Below, piece after piece: positions 35,910-44,496 of a DNA stretch of 59,761 nt. How positions within the stretch are numbered: the first letter of the stretch is position 1; the number at the start of each line of letters is the position of its first letter. Where the stretch lies: assembly GCA_013334395.1 (NCBI GenBank), contig JAAXXS010000005.1, forward strand, positions 1 through 59,761, written 5' to 3'. This DNA comes from Holophagaceae bacterium. GTDB taxonomy: Bacteria > Acidobacteriota > Holophagae > Holophagales > Holophagaceae. The notes beneath the pieces were generated by a model. The model did no database searches. It saw nothing but the letters and a program-made list of their open reading frames with translations, and was not told the DNA's origin. A program made the position numbers and the translations under genes.

Positions 35910-37603
35910 AGGCAGCCCGCGACCTCCACCCGCTGCTGCTGCCGACGCTGCTCGCGGGCGTCCTGGTCATCCTGGCCTGCCAGTCCTCCGGAGGCTCCGC
36001 GCCACCCACGGCCAGCGCACCCGTGGCGGCCTTCCCCGCGCCTTCGGGCAACCCTGTGGTGGGCCAGTCCCTAGCCTTCACCGACACCAGCTCTGGGGGC
36101 GCCACGGCCTGGACCTGGACCTTCGGGGACGGGGGCACCAGCACCCTGCAGAACCCCACCCACACCTACCTGGTGGCCGGCACCTTCACGGTGACCCTGA
36201 CGGCCGCCAACGCCGCCGGCGCCACTACCGCCAGCCGCACCCTCGCGGTGGGGGCGGGCACCGCTGGCACCGCCTTCACGGGCAGTGTGGTGCTGGGCAG
36301 CCCCACCGACACCTCCATCAAGGTCAACGTCTTCTCGCCCAATCAGAGCGGCACAGCCTTCCTGGCCTACGGCACCGCCTCCGGGGCCCCCAGTCACCAG
36401 ACAGCCAGCATGGTTCTGGCCGCTGGAACCCCCGTGGAGCTGAGCCTGGATGGCCTGTCGGCAGACACGGCGTACTACTACCGCCTCTGGTTCCAGGCGG
36501 CGGGCGCAGCCAGCGCCTCCGCGGGCGAGGAGTGCGCCTTCCACACGGCCCGACCCGTGGGCAGCGCCTTCACCTTCTGCCTCCAGGGGGACAGCCACCC
36601 GGAGCGGCTCAAGACCCAGTTCGATGCGGCCCTCTACCAGCGCACCCTCCAGACCGCCGCCGCGGACCGGCCGGACTTCTACCTCCTCCTGGGCGACGAC
36701 TTCAGCGTGGACACCCTGGATCCCGCCACCCTCACCGCGGCCCTGGTGACGGAGCGCTACACCCTCCAGCGGCCCTACCTGGGGATCATCGGCCGCTCAG
36801 CCCCGGTGTTCCTGGTGAACGGCAACCACGAGCAGGCGGCGCGCTACTTGCTGGACGGCACGCCCAACAACGTGGCGGTGTGGGCCCAGAACGCCCGGAA
36901 CCGCCACTACTCCCAGCCGGCGCCCGATGGCTTCTACACCGGCAACCCCGAGGTGGTGCCCCCCATCGGCCTGCTGCGCAACACCTTCGCCTGGACCTGG
37001 GGCGACGCGCTGTTCGTGGTGATCGACCCCTACTGGGGCTCGCCGGTCTGCGTGGACGACCCCTACGGCGGCGGCACCAAGCGCAGCAACCTCTGGGACA
37101 TCACCCACGGAGACGCGCAGTACCAGTGGCTCAAGGCCACCCTGGAGCAGAGCCGCGCCAAGTACAAGTTCGTGTTTGCGCACCACGTGATGGGCACGCA
37201 GCGCGGCGGCATCGAGGTGGCGGGCCTCTACGAGTGGGGTGGCAGCAACGCCAACGGCAGCTGGGGCTTCACTGCCAACCGGCCCACCTGGCCCTCGCCC
37301 ATCCACCAGCTCATGGCCGCCAACAAGGTGACCCTCTTCTTCCAGGGCCACGACCACATCTGGGTGCGCCAGCAGCGGGACGGCGTCACCTACCAGACTC
37401 TCTCGGAGCCCTCGGATCCCAACTACTCGCTCTTCAACTCGGACGCCTACCTCAGCGGCGACAAGCTCCCCAACACCGGCTACACCCGGGTCACCGTGGC
37501 CCCCAGCGGCGTGAAGGTGGACTATGTCCGCACCTGGCTCCCGGCCGACGAGGGCCCAGGCAAGGTCAGCGGCAGCGTGGCGTTCAGCTACACGATCCCC
37601 TAG
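35906..37603 (+). CDS. PKD-domain metallophosphoesterase lipoprotein (paralog)
   Basis: A 565-residue protein whose ATG overlaps the preceding TGA (ATGA). Lipobox VILAC (Cys25). A PKD domain follows (FTDTSSGGATAWTWTFGDGG...NPTHTY, residues about 40-118), which the upstream paralog lacks; then the same PAP N-domain (VVLGSPTDTSIKVNVF) and phosphoesterase core: GDSH, LGDDF, NGNHE, FAHH and GHDH. Shared phrases such as DGFY.G, WGDALFV, RPTW..PIH and the FHTARP.GS.FTF hinge show a tandem duplication. It has more Cys than its neighbour (CVDDP, FCLQGD). Substrate is unknown; the PKD domain suggests attachment to a polymer or surface. Confidence 0.9.
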   Translation: MKAARDLHPLLLPTLLAGVLVILACQSSGGSAPPTASAPVAAFPAPSGNPVVGQSLAFTDTSSGGATAWTWTFGDGGTSTLQNPTHTYLVAGTFTVTLTAANAAGATTASRTLAVGAGTAGTAFTGSVVLGSPTDTSIKVNVFSPNQSGTAFLAYGTASGAPSHQTASMVLAAGTPVELSLDGLSADTAYYYRLWFQAAGAASASAGEECAFHTARPVGSAFTFCLQGDSHPERLKTQFDAALYQRTLQTAAADRPDFYLLLGDDFSVDTLDPATLTAALVTERYTLQRPYLGIIGRSAPVFLVNGNHEQAARYLLDGTPNNVAVWAQNARNRHYSQPAPDGFYTGNPEVVPPIGLLRNTFAWTWGDALFVVIDPYWGSPVCVDDPYGGGTKRSNLWDITHGDAQYQWLKATLEQSRAKYKFVFAHHVMGTQRGGIEVAGLYEWGGSNANGSWGFTANRPTWPSPIHQLMAANKVTLFFQGHDHIWVRQQRDGVTYQTLSEPSDPNYSLFNSDAYLSGDKLPNTGYTRVTVAPSGVKVDYVRTWLPADEGPGKVSGSVAFSYTIP

Positions 37604-37610
37604 CGCAGCT

Positions 37611-37648
37611 GCTTTTGACGGGGATCAAGGGGATGGACGGGGATGACC
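37611..37648 (+). repeat. Degenerate half copy of family B repeat (GGGG-ATGAAC)
   Basis: After GCTTTTGAC come three units of the GGGGAT type (GGGGATCAA, GGGGATGGAC, GGGGATGACC). The leading GCTGCTTTT also precedes the right arm of the full family-B element at 53947. No inverted partner arm is present within the 138-bp gap between the phosphoesterase and Cache genes. Confidence 0.7.
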
Positions 37649-37741
37649 GCAAGCCAGGTTGGAGGCGGGGTGCTGACCACCGGAACTAAGCAACACTCTA
37701 CTTGCCGTCGATGAAGTAGGACTACCACCCCAGGAGGTCCC

Positions 37742-38194
37742 ATGAACGTGCGCACGCTCCTCATCCCGGCTCTGCTCTGCCTGACCACCGGTCTCCATGC
37801 TCAGGACCATGCGGCGGCCGCCAAGGCCCTGGTGAAGGATGCCGTCGCCTTCGGCAAGGCGAACGGCCTGCCAGCCCTCCTCAAGGAGGTCAACAACGGC
37901 CAGGGCAAGTACCACGTCCAGAGCGGCGACGACCTCTATGTCTTCGTCTACGACGACAAGGGCACCTGCATCGCCATCGGCTTCCAGGGCAGCCTGGTCG
38001 GCGTGAACCGGATCAACACCAAGGACCCGGATGGCAAGTTCTTCATCCAGGAGATCATCAAGACCGGTCTCTCCAAGGCCGGCGGCTGGGTGGACTACAA
38101 GTATCCCAATCCCAAGACCGGCAAGGTCATGCAGAAGACCAGCTACGTCGAGTCCCTGGACGGCAAGATCGTCGGCTGCGGGATCTACAAGTAG
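37742..38194 (+). CDS. Periplasmic single-Cache-domain protein
   Basis: A 150-residue protein with a signal peptide (LLIPALLCLTTGLHAQ) and AGGAGG 5 nt before the ATG. The rest is one small Cache (sCache_2-like) domain: AKALVKDAVAFGKANG helix, YVFVYDDKGTCIAIG, RINTKDPDGKFFIQEII helix, GGWVDYKYPNPKTGKVMQKTSYVE, ending DGKIVGCGIYK. Such domains usually form the ligand-binding part of chemoreceptors and kinases; here it is free-standing and soluble, so it may bind a small molecule in the periplasm and pass it to a separate sensor. It is convergent with the LytS/LytTR pair. Function is open. Confidence 0.88.
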   Translation: MNVRTLLIPALLCLTTGLHAQDHAAAAKALVKDAVAFGKANGLPALLKEVNNGQGKYHVQSGDDLYVFVYDDKGTCIAIGFQGSLVGVNRINTKDPDGKFFIQEIIKTGLSKAGGWVDYKYPNPKTGKVMQKTSYVESLDGKIVGCGIYK

Positions 38195-38205
38195 CCAGGA
38201 GCAAC

Positions 38206-38934
38206 CTACTCCAGCCCGAGCCGCTCCCGGAGCTTGGGGGTGGCGCCGCGGCTGGCCTCGAGCTCGACGCCGCCGGTCATGCGCACCAGGACCCGGGCGC
38301 CGCCGCCGGAGGAGCGGAGGCCCAGCACCGCCTCGGGACGGATGAGCAGGTGCCGGTGGATGCGCAGCAGGCCCGCGTCTGGAAAGAAGGCCTCCACCTC
38401 GCCCAGGGTCTTCCACTTGGTGCGGAAGCGGTCCCCGGCGAAGGCCCAGACGACCTGTTCCTCCACCTCGAAGAAGGCGGTCTTGGCCAGATCCAGGAAG
38501 AGCATGCCGCCCCCGGCGGTGACGGGGTAGCGCGTGGCGCGGGGCCCCTTCTCGGGCTCGACGTGCTCCTCCCGGCCCAGGCGGCGCCGGATGCGCGCCA
38601 GGGCCTTCACCAGCCGCGGCGTGGTCACGGGCTTCAGCAGGAAGTCCACGGCCTCTAGGTCGAAAGCCTCCACCGCGTGCTCGGCAAAAGCCGTCACGAA
38701 GACCACGGGCACCGTCTCGGGCAGCGAGGCCCGCAGGGCCAGCCCGTCCAGGCCCGGCATCTGGATGTCCAGGAAGAGGGCATCCACCGCGGGCGCAGCC
38801 CGCATCCACTCCTCCATCTCCAGGCCGTTGCTGAAGGTTGCCACTACCTCGCAGCCGCAGTCCTCCAGCAGTCGCGTCAGGCGCTTCTGGTTCAAGGGCT
38901 CATCCTCGGCGATGGCCACGCGCAGCGGAGTCAT
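38206..38934 (-). CDS. LytTR-family response regulator
   Basis: A 242-residue regulator: receiver domain (AEDE at 9-12, phospho-Asp56 in LFLDIQMPG, Thr/Lys in VFVTAFAE and LLKPV) and a C-terminal LytTR DNA-binding domain (residues about 140-240: LFLDLAKTAFFEVEEQVVWAF, FRTKWKTLGEVEAFFP, LLRIHRHLLIRPEAVLGL). Its ATG overlaps the kinase stop codon (ATGA), so the kinase and regulator are made together. LytTR regulators often control surface, autolysis or extracellular-protein genes. No LytTR direct-repeat operator could be identified nearby. Confidence 0.93.
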   Translation of the reverse strand: MTPLRVAIAEDEPLNQKRLTRLLEDCGCEVVATFSNGLEMEEWMRAAPAVDALFLDIQMPGLDGLALRASLPETVPVVFVTAFAEHAVEAFDLEAVDFLLKPVTTPRLVKALARIRRRLGREEHVEPEKGPRATRYPVTAGGGMLFLDLAKTAFFEVEEQVVWAFAGDRFRTKWKTLGEVEAFFPDAGLLRIHRHLLIRPEAVLGLRSSGGGARVLVRMTGGVELEASRGATPKLRERLGLE

Positions 38935-40412
38935 GCGCCCAGCCTATCCCGCACGCGCAGCTCGGCCAAGGTCCAGCCGTCTTCCGAGCGCAGCTCCAGG
39001 GAGGCGTCCAGGGACGGCGTCAGCGCGAGCCGCTCCCGCAGGTGGTGCAGGCCTGTGCCTTCGGCCTCGCCTGGCTTCAGGGGCTGGCCCGTGTTCGCCA
39101 CCCGGAAGACGAGATCCCGGGAGCTGCGGGACACGCCGATGCGCAGGGTGCCGCCCTCCAAGTGCGCGGCGATGCCGTGCTTGATGGCGTTCTCCACCAG
39201 GGGCAGCAGCAGCAGGGGGGGCAGCTTCACGGCGTCGGCCCACTCGGGCCAGTCCCACTTCACCTGCAGGCGCGCGCCGAGGCGGATCCCCTCGATGCCC
39301 AGGTAGTGCTTGAGCAGGGCCCGCTCCTGGCTCAGTGGCAGCTCGCTGGCGCCGCTCTGGCGGGTGAGCATCCGCAGCATCTCTACCAGCCCGACGATGG
39401 CCTCCTCGGCCGCATCCGGGTCCTCGTGCACCAGCTCCGCGAGACCGCCCAGGATATTGTAGAGGGCGTGGGGATGCAGCTGGGCCTGGAGGGCCCTGAC
39501 CTGGGCCTGCCGGGCCCGCTCGAGCAGCTCGGCCTCCGTGGACTCGGCCCGCTCCTTGTCGGCGAGGAACCAGCCCAGCACCATGGCGAAGGGCAGGTTC
39601 AGCAGGAAGAGCATGAACTCCTGGCGGTGGGCCGGGAAGGTCTTGGCAAAGAGGCCCGGGGCTCCGGCGGGCTCGCTGGCCGCGGGCTCCTGGGCTTCAG
39701 TGGCCGGGGTCTCCAGCACCTGCGGGATGGGTGCGGGAACCACCGCAGTGGGCTCCCGCTGGGGCTGAGCCAAGGGAGGGCGCGGCTGCAATTCGCGGCC
39801 CTGGGGTGCCGAGTCCCGGGGCCGGGGAGCCCGCTCGCGGGGCGGCTCATCCCCCTCTCGCCGCGGGGGTCGCGGTCCCCGGCGTTCCTCGGGAGGCAGC
39901 AGGTGCCAGGGCACCTCGCCGGGATTGTGAGGGGGCTTGGCCTCCGGGTCCCGGGCCGGGTCTCTCCGCCGGCGGCCCCGGGCCGTCGGCTCCTGCCCCT
40001 CCGGGGGCTTCGGGTCTTCGCGCTCCTGGAGGACCAGGGCGGACTTGGCCTCGGCGGCCGGAGCCGGGCGTGGCTTGCGGGCGGGTCGGTCTTCCGGGAA
40101 CAGGCCGCTCATCAGCAGCAGCAGGGCCGCCAGCCAGGCGGCGTTCCAGGGCAGCGCCTGGAGGCAGCCCCGCCAGAGCGGCGCGATGGGACGCGCATCC
40201 TGGGTCCACTGCCAGGGGATGGGGCTGAGGGCCAGGTGCCCCGCCAGCACCAGGGCCGGCACCACGAACTCGCCCACTCCCAGTCGGCCAAAGGGCTGCC
40301 CCGCGAGCAGTCGCACCAGGACCCAGACCAGCCCGAACACCAGGAGCGCGCCCCAGGTGGCCGGGAGCCGGAACCGCTTGGCCGTGGAAGCTGGGAAGTC
40401 CTGGAGTTGCAT
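38931..40412 (-). CDS. LytS-type sensor histidine kinase with proline/arginine-rich insert
   Basis: A 493-residue membrane kinase. Three N-terminal helices (residues about 20-38, 47-63, 88-105) precede a low-complexity Pro/Arg/Glu-rich stretch (about 106-260), then a fourth helix (EFMLFLLNLPFAMVLGWFLA, 265-284), a short coiled linker and the His_kinase/HATPase pair. The H-box is QLHPHALYNIL (His315), and the N-box is LPLVENAIKHGI. ATG 40412 has AAGG 8 nt upstream; an in-frame TTG at 40442 is less likely. The long charged disordered insert between membrane helices is unusual for this family. Confidence 0.88.
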   Translation of the reverse strand: MQLQDFPASTAKRFRLPATWGALLVFGLVWVLVRLLAGQPFGRLGVGEFVVPALVLAGHLALSPIPWQWTQDARPIAPLWRGCLQALPWNAAWLAALLLLMSGLFPEDRPARKPRPAPAAEAKSALVLQEREDPKPPEGQEPTARGRRRRDPARDPEAKPPHNPGEVPWHLLPPEERRGPRPPRREGDEPPRERAPRPRDSAPQGRELQPRPPLAQPQREPTAVVPAPIPQVLETPATEAQEPAASEPAGAPGLFAKTFPAHRQEFMLFLLNLPFAMVLGWFLADKERAESTEAELLERARQAQVRALQAQLHPHALYNILGGLAELVHEDPDAAEEAIVGLVEMLRMLTRQSGASELPLSQERALLKHYLGIEGIRLGARLQVKWDWPEWADAVKLPPLLLLPLVENAIKHGIAAHLEGGTLRIGVSRSSRDLVFRVANTGQPLKPGEAEGTGLHHLRERLALTPSLDASLELRSEDGWTLAELRVRDRLGA

Positions 40413-40454
40413 GGGGGACCTTGGGGGATGGCGCGGAGGCAAAGGCGGGTGCGG

Positions 40455-40646
40455 CTACTTAACGATATAGTCTCCGACGGTCAGCGTGCGGCCCGCGGCG
40501 AGGCTGGTGGGGGCGAAGCTGAAGGCCGCCGTGGGGGCCGGGGGCGTCACGGCGGCGGGGGAGGCCGATGAGTCTCCCCCGCAGTGTACGAGCAGCATGG
40601 AGCAGGACATTACCAGCGTCAGGAACCAGGTCGCGGTGAGCTTCAT
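40455..40646 (-). CDS. Short lipoprotein with truncated PKD-like start
   Basis: A 63-residue frame beginning MKLTATWFLTLVMSCSMLLVHC, a clear lipoprotein signal with Cys22. After a Ser/Ala/Pro spacer it reads PTAAFSFAPTSLAAGRTLTV, which matches the first strand of a PKD domain, and then stops at GDYIVK. Either it is a tiny lipoprotein or the 5' remnant of a longer PKD lipoprotein that lost its body. It lies 37 bp after the 556-residue lipoprotein gene and 42 bp before the kinase, all on the minus strand. Confidence 0.55.
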   Translation of the reverse strand: MKLTATWFLTLVMSCSMLLVHCGGDSSASPAAVTPPAPTAAFSFAPTSLAAGRTLTVGDYIVK

Positions 40647-40683
40647 GGGGTGTCCATCCAGATCGGCCCGCAGGGCCAGCCCG

Positions 40684-42354
40684 TCACTTGAACAGGGCGC
40701 TGGTGGCCGCGCTGCCCGTGTAGGAGAGGAAGTCCGAGGAGGTGGACGAAACTTCCGCCGCAAAGAGGAACTGCTTCGTGCAGCTGGAGTAGTCCACGAG
40801 GGCGCCGTTCTCGGTCACGGTCATGGCGGACTTGCGGAGCGCCGCCAGGCCCGTGAGCTGGCTGCTGGTGAGGTAGGTGCCACCCACGTTGCGGTAGAGC
40901 TCCGCGAAGGTGGTCGCGTAGGCGTGGTTGTTCTCGCCGTCCAGGTCGCCGTAGAGCCCGGACCAGGTGGTCACAGTGCTCTGCACCAGGGCCAGCTCGG
41001 CGGCGCTGGGCGCCGTGGAGGTTATCAGGCTCCGCAGGGCCTCGGAGATCTTCTGCCGGGCGAGCACGATGTTGGCCGAGGCGTTGCCGTAGAGGTTCGC
41101 CTTCTGGGTCGTGGTCAGCGCGTTCATCTTGGCGGCGCCGGCGGCGGAGATGTAGCCCTGCGCGCTCTCGCAGAGGGCCTTGCCGATGGTGGCCGTCATG
41201 GTCTCGTCGATGCTGTAGCCGGGGTGGTTCACGGCCGGGGCGTCCTTGAGGTAGAAGGAGCCGAAGTAGGTGCCGTGCCGCTCGGGGCAGAAGTAGACAT
41301 CGGAGGTCACGGAGCCGGCGTACCAGGAGTAGAGGTCGCCCGCGTAGGTCATCATGGCCACCACTTCATCGTGGGTGAGGCCCTGGGTCTTGGCGGCCAC
41401 ATCGGCCTCCTTCTTGTCGGGCCAGCCGCTGTAGGCCTTGCCCACCATGGCGCCCAGGTAGCGCTTCTGGTCTGCGGTGAGGGACCGGTAGACGCTGGCA
41501 TAGACCACGGCCCGCTCGAAGCTAAGCTGGCCGTCCAGCAGGTAGAGGTCCCGGGAGGCGGACTTCACGGCGTCCACGCTCAGGCCCGTCGTGCCCGAGG
41601 GCAGGGTCCCGTCCAGCAGCAGCCGGAAGGACTTCATCAGGGGATAGCGCTTCCAGGCGTAGAGGTTGATGTTCGCCACCTGGCTGCTGGCCAGGGCCTT
41701 GAGGGCCGCCACCTGGCTGTCGTTGAGCAGGTAGAGCACGTTGGAGCTGACCCGGGTCAGGAAGCTGGTGTTGTGCCCCATGTCGCTGGCGTCGTTGTCA
41801 CGCAGGCACTGGAAGCCCCAGTAGTCCGCCACCTTCCCCGGCGGGAAGAAGGACTGGGCGCCGAGGTTGCCCGTCATCATGCCGAAGCCCGAGAAGGCGA
41901 TGGTGGTGCTCTGGGCGCCATCGGAGAGGCACTGCTCCATGTTGAAGGGCGGGGCGGTGGCGGCGGTGATGGCGGCGGAGGCGGTCCCCGTGGCGGAGAG
42001 GCCCGTGCCGCTGGTGACCTTGCAGCTCAGGGTGACGGTGCCGGTGGCCCCGGGCGTAAAGGCGATGCTGTCGGTGCCAGCCCCGACCATGACGGCGCCG
42101 TTCGTGACGGTCCAGCTGTAGGTGCAGCCGGTCTGCGCGGGCACCGAGGCCGCATAGCCGGCCTGGCTGCCGGTGACGCTCGTCGGGGCCGTGATGGTGC
42201 TGAGGGGAGCCACGCCAGCGGTGGCGGTGTCGCCCGTGGCGGAGCTGCCGCCACCGCAGGCGAAGAGCAGGGCCAGGAAACTGGCCGTCACCAGGAGAAG
42301 CGCCCCGCTGAGAAAACGGCTCACGGTGGATGGGGAAGCAAAGTTGACAGCCAT
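40684..42354 (-). CDS. Lipoprotein with Ig-like N-domain, unknown C-domain
   Basis: A 556-residue protein with AGGAGG before the ATG and a lipobox LLFAC (Cys33). Residues about 50-130 form an Ig/PKD-like beta domain (TAPTSVTGSQAGYAASVPAQ, GCTYSWTVTNG, GTVTLSCKVTS). The remaining 420 residues are helical and contain paired phrases SNVLYLLNDSQVAALKALASSQ and GTYLTSSQLTGLAALRKS, plus a DGENNHAYATTFAELY segment. Cys residues occur in CLSDG, QCLRDND, FCPERHG and LCES, perhaps disulphide-linked. I do not recognise the C-domain. It is probably surface or periplasm exposed and is the first gene of a minus-strand run leading to the LytS kinase. Confidence 0.8.
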   Translation of the reverse strand: MAVNFASPSTVSRFLSGALLLVTASFLALLFACGGGSSATGDTATAGVAPLSTITAPTSVTGSQAGYAASVPAQTGCTYSWTVTNGAVMVGAGTDSIAFTPGATGTVTLSCKVTSGTGLSATGTASAAITAATAPPFNMEQCLSDGAQSTTIAFSGFGMMTGNLGAQSFFPPGKVADYWGFQCLRDNDASDMGHNTSFLTRVSSNVLYLLNDSQVAALKALASSQVANINLYAWKRYPLMKSFRLLLDGTLPSGTTGLSVDAVKSASRDLYLLDGQLSFERAVVYASVYRSLTADQKRYLGAMVGKAYSGWPDKKEADVAAKTQGLTHDEVVAMMTYAGDLYSWYAGSVTSDVYFCPERHGTYFGSFYLKDAPAVNHPGYSIDETMTATIGKALCESAQGYISAAGAAKMNALTTTQKANLYGNASANIVLARQKISEALRSLITSTAPSAAELALVQSTVTTWSGLYGDLDGENNHAYATTFAELYRNVGGTYLTSSQLTGLAALRKSAMTVTENGALVDYSSCTKQFLFAAEVSSTSSDFLSYTGSAATSALFK

Positions 42355-42622
42355 CGGGTCCTCCTGTCGGGGTCAGAGAAGCGTGTTCGCTTCACCTTCA
42401 CCATCGGCAGTCGCCGGGCGCCCCTTCGCTTTCCACTGGGAATCGCCCCTGGACCTGGATGAACTGCAGGCACCCATGGCTGAATGGAGCAGTGGTCGGT
42501 CAGCGCCTGGGTGATGGCGACGGGTGGGGTGAACCTTCGCTGTGATGCCGACACCCAGAAGAGAAGGGACAGGGGACGCCGACCAGACAGTCGTCCGCCC
42601 TGTCCCCAACAGGAGCAACCCC

Positions 42623-43276
42623 ATGCCGGATTCACCCAGCCGCGCTCGCCCGGTGCGGCGCGCGGCCATCCTCTTCGGTGGCCTGGTACTGCTGGGCGGA
42701 CTCCAGACGGCCTGCACCCAGAGTCCCACCTTCACCTACGAGCGATCCTCCGGGGTGGCGCTCGAGAACCTCCGACGCTTTGCGCTGAACCCCCGGCGGG
42801 ACCTGGCCTGGATCCTCGAGGGCCAGCGGACCCTCCCGGCCCCGGAGTATCGGGAGGCCGCCGTGCGGGAGCTGCAGGCCAAGGGCTTCCAGCTGGTGGC
42901 GCCGGAGCAGGCGGACGTCTGGGTGGAGGTCATCGTGGCGGTGCCCGAGCGCTCCCCGGGTGGTGCCTCCGGGGGCGGCAAGAAGGGCCATGACAAGCGG
43001 GGCGGGGGCTCCGGCAAGGGCATGGGTGGCGAGGGGCGGGGATCGGAGGGCGGCCGAGGAACCGGCAGCCGCCCCGAGGCAGGCCCCCAGGCCTCGCCCG
43101 ACGGGGAAGCAACGGTGATCGTCAAGCTGCTGGCCCGGACCGACCAGCGCACGCTCTGGTCCGGCAGCGGCCTCTTTCCCGCAGCTGACAAGGGCTCACC
43201 CAAGGGAGCCCCGGACACCGCCGAGGGGCGCGTGCAGCTGCTGCTCGCCCCCTGCCCCGGAGGCCGTCCCCGCTGA
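42623..43276 (+). CDS. DUF4136-like lipoprotein with glycine-rich insert
   Basis: A 217-residue protein; AGGAG precedes ATG 42623, and the lipobox is LQTAC (Cys32). YREAAVRELQAKGFQLVAPEQADVWVEVIVAV matches the DUF4136 pattern (ADxxV.y). The domain is then interrupted by about 50 residues of Gly/Lys/Arg low complexity (GGASGGGKKGHDKRGGG and onward) before its last strands (TVIVKLLARTDQRTLWSGSG). DUF4136 proteins are small envelope lipoproteins of unknown role. The insert is not usual and may be a flexible loop. It is divergent from the 556-residue lipoprotein across 268 bp in which I see nothing else. Confidence 0.75.
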   Translation: MPDSPSRARPVRRAAILFGGLVLLGGLQTACTQSPTFTYERSSGVALENLRRFALNPRRDLAWILEGQRTLPAPEYREAAVRELQAKGFQLVAPEQADVWVEVIVAVPERSPGGASGGGKKGHDKRGGGSGKGMGGEGRGSEGGRGTGSRPEAGPQASPDGEATVIVKLLARTDQRTLWSGSGLFPAADKGSPKGAPDTAEGRVQLLLAPCPGGRPR

Positions 43277-43285
43277 GGGGCTGGC

Positions 43286-43486
43286 TCAGGCCGTGGCGCT
43301 GAACAGGGTGCCGGTGCCGCCCTGGAGCTCGCTGGCCTCCTGGCGACCCCCGCTGGCTTCCCGACGCTCGTCCTGCTTGGTTCCCTGGATCTCGGCCTTG
43401 GGTGCCACCGCAGGCGGCGGTGGCGGCGGCTTCACCGCCGGGGCGGAGTAGGCCGGAGCGGTCTGCACGCCCTGGATCGAAGTCAT
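43286..43486 (-). CDS. Small proline-rich hypothetical protein
   Basis: A 66-residue frame with GGGAGG 6 nt before the ATG on the minus strand. The sequence has a poly-proline stretch (KPPPPPPAV) and a charged middle (QDERREASGGRQEASE), without a signal peptide or membrane segment. It is probably cytoplasmic and unstructured. The good ribosome site and the tight fit between neighbours favour a real gene; nothing is known of its function. Confidence 0.5.
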   Translation of the reverse strand: MTSIQGVQTAPAYSAPAVKPPPPPPAVAPKAEIQGTKQDERREASGGRQEASELQGGTGTLFSATA

Positions 43487-43575
43487 CGCACCCTCCCCAC
43501 GCTAAGCCTTCATCGGCCCGGCGCCCTCCGCACTTGAGGGCAACCGGCGGGCTGCGCCAAGGGGAATCCCCGGGT

Positions 43576-44496
43576 TCAGGCCGGGAAGGCGCCAGGCTCC
43601 TTCTTGCGCCAGTAGCGGGCCAGGCCGTAGACGCTCATGAAGGCCGGATCGGCGATCTCGTATTCCTCGATGGCGCGCTCAGTGAGGCCGTAGCCCGCCA
43701 GCAGGTCATGCATGAAGGCCTGGAAGGGCGGCACCATGGCCTCCTCTGAGGCGCCGGAGACCATGCGCTCCCGCACCCAGCCGGCGATGCGGACGAGGTT
43801 GTCCTCCAGCGAGTCGAAGTGGGTCGCCCCATCGCGCTTGATGCCGAAGTGCGTGGCGTAGATGAAGCGGGGCTTCACGGCCCGCATGCGCTGGATGGAG
43901 TCCGCCCAGGCCTCGAGGTCGATGTCCGGCGGCGGCAGGGGCGGGATGGTGGGGCCGTCACCGATGCGGATGCCGCCCACGTCGCCGGTGAAGAGCCCGT
44001 CCCCCAGCCGGTAGGTGATGTGGTGGTTGGCGTGGCCCGGGGTGTGGAGGGCCTGGAAGGATGCGTCGCCGATCCGCACCGACTGGCCGTCCTCCAGGGC
44101 CACGACCTGGTCACCGGGAATGGACTCCATGCGGCCCCAGAGGCGGTCCATGTCGTCCTTGTAGATCCGCCGGGCCGAGTCCATGAGCTTGCCCGGCTCC
44201 TGCAGGTGGGCCGCGCCCCTCGGGTGGACATAGACCTTCGCCCCGTGCCGCGCCAGGCGCCAGGCGGAGCCCGCGTGGTCCAGGTGGATGTGGGTCACAA
44301 AGACGTGGCGGATGTCCGCCATGGCGAAGCCCTGGGCGTTCACCGCCGCCTCCAGGTTGCCGTAGAGCGACTCGGGCCCCGTCTCCACCAGGGCCGGTCC
44401 CTCCGAGGTCTGCACCAGGAAGGCCGCCACCGTGCCCTCGGCCTGGAAGTGCAGGTCCAGCGTCGTCACAGGTCCCAGCGCATCAGCCTTGGTCAT
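43576..44496 (-). CDS. MBL-fold metallo-hydrolase
   Basis: A 306-residue cytoplasmic enzyme of the metallo-beta-lactamase superfamily. Metal-binding motifs are intact: HIHLDH (His/Asp cluster), HTPGHANHH, FTGD and THFG. ATG 44496 is chosen over GTG 44502, because GGGAG overlaps the GTG but lies about 6 nt before the ATG. The C-terminal about 80 residues are helical, as in glyoxalase-II-like and RNase Z-like members of the broad family. It has 2-domain size, and no substrate-specific signature can be named. It stands between a small unknown gene and an MFS transporter on the same strand. Confidence 0.9.
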   Translation of the reverse strand: MTKADALGPVTTLDLHFQAEGTVAAFLVQTSEGPALVETGPESLYGNLEAAVNAQGFAMADIRHVFVTHIHLDHAGSAWRLARHGAKVYVHPRGAAHLQEPGKLMDSARRIYKDDMDRLWGRMESIPGDQVVALEDGQSVRIGDASFQALHTPGHANHHITYRLGDGLFTGDVGGIRIGDGPTIPPLPPPDIDLEAWADSIQRMRAVKPRFIYATHFGIKRDGATHFDSLEDNLVRIAGWVRERMVSGASEEAMVPPFQAFMHDLLAGYGLTERAIEEYEIADPAFMSVYGLARYWRKKEPGAFPA

